Positions 6,444 through 7,017 of a stretch of DNA of 7,017 nt are shown in pieces. The number at the start of each line of letters is the position of its first letter. Positions within the stretch are counted from its first letter, which is position 1. The stretch is from CALELM01 sp045617105 (GTDB lineage: Bacteria; Bacillota; Negativicutes; Selenomonadales; Selenomonadaceae), in NCBI GenBank assembly GCA_045617105.1, contig JAZLHW010000129.1:1-7017 (forward strand), written 5' to 3'. Position numbers and translations under genes: made by a program. The notes beneath the pieces are model-generated. The model saw only the letters and a list, made by a program, of their open reading frames with translations, did not search any database and was not told the DNA's origin.

Positions 6444-7017
6444 CAACGGGCAACTGATTGAACCTCATAGGGAGTTTGAGTACCATCAGAAATTACACCA
6501 TTCTCAAACAAAAAACCCAATACAGTACATATATTTATTGTTTGAGTACCATCAGAAATTACACCATTCTCAAACAAGCTTACCAAAGAATTTGATAGCA
6601 GTCTTGTTTGAGTACCATCAGAAATTACACCATTCTCAAACCCACCAACCAATGAATCTAGGTCATTGAATGTTTGAGTACCATCAGAAATTACACCATT
6701 CTCAAACTGTCAACTATTTTTTATATAAAAAAGTGGGGGTTTGAGTACCATCAGAAATTACACCATTCTCAAACCAAATGCTTCTAGATTCTTGATTTCG
6801 CAAGGTTTGAGTACCATCAGAAATTACACCATTCTCAAACAAGAGCTGCGGGGTCAAGGGTGCTGTAGCAGTTTGAGTACCATCAGAAATTACACCATTC
6901 TCAAACAGGTAACTGGCAAATCCTCTGCCAGCGCAGGTTTGAGTACCATCAGAAATTACACCATTCTCAAACTGTAACATATGGTTGTGCATCAACAGAG
7001 GTGTTTGAGTACCATCA
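6408..7017 (-). CRISPR. CRISPR array, type II-like, leader-distal end
   Basis: Nine complete 36-bp repeats start at 6408, 6474, 6540, 6606, 6672, 6739, 6805, 6871 and 6937; a tenth is cut by the window edge (7003-7017). Eight of the nine are identical. The nine unique spacers are 30 bp, except the one at 6708-6738, which is 31 bp. On the minus strand the repeat begins GTTTGAGAATGG, ends TGGTACTCAAAC, and has 7-bp inverted ends (GTTTGAG/CTCAAAC). A length of 36/30 and a repeat of this style fit type II (Cas9) systems. The degenerate repeat is at the left, so transcription should run leftward from a leader beyond 7017. No cas gene or tracrRNA is in view, so the subtype and activity are inferred. 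Confidence 0.97.

Noticed and set aside
6326..6995. Open frames on both strands with a 22-residue repeat across 6326-6995
   Set aside because: They are translations of CRISPR repeats kept open by the 66-bp period. They have no family resemblance and the spacer-encoded parts are random.

Overview
The window looks like chromosomal DNA of a low-to-mid GC Firmicute. The protein styles, the short AhcY paired with an MtaD-type deaminase, and the type II-like CRISPR repeat are compatible with the Negativicutes (Dialister, Megasphaera and Veillonella relatives). That placement is an inference from recognition, not from a search. Every gene, both tRNAs and probably the CRISPR transcript run on the minus strand, so the window is best read from right to left.

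From right to left: (1) 6408-7017 is a CRISPR array with nine full 36-bp repeats, a tenth cut by the window edge, and nine spacers of 30-31 bp. The repeat at its left end is degenerate, which puts the leader, and probably the cas genes, beyond 7017. (2) 6167-6319 is one copy (B) of a roughly 153-bp palindrome-rich, MITE-like element. (3) 5923-6078 holds two identical tandem tRNA-Lys(CTT) genes with a perfect consensus promoter (6112-6140) and an intrinsic terminator (5881-5910). (4) surE (5109-5852) encodes a nucleoside monophosphate phosphatase. (5) 4962-5113 is the second copy (A) of the element, and its right terminal repeat supplies the surE stop codon. (6) ahcY (3631-4872) and an mtaD-like amidohydrolase gene (2336-3613) lie 17 bp apart and are followed by an intrinsic terminator (2281-2328). 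(7) ftsK/spoIIIE (2263 to beyond position 1) contributes 754 codons, covering the membrane, linker and motor domains; the C-terminal DNA-reading domain lies outside the window.

AhcY and the MtaD-like enzyme form a clear functional unit for S-adenosylhomocysteine removal. This happens either by direct hydrolysis or by deamination to S-inosylhomocysteine followed by hydrolysis, as described for Methanocaldococcus. SurE (nucleotide dephosphorylation) and FtsK (chromosome segregation) are housekeeping neighbours with no obvious link to it.

I found no new multi-gene system. The most rewarding details are the two copies of the small element (one forming the end of surE, one between the CRISPR array and the tRNA promoter), the two genes (surE and ftsK) that start only 17-28 nt after an intrinsic terminator, the AhcY/MtaD pairing, and the orientation and missing cas context of the CRISPR array.
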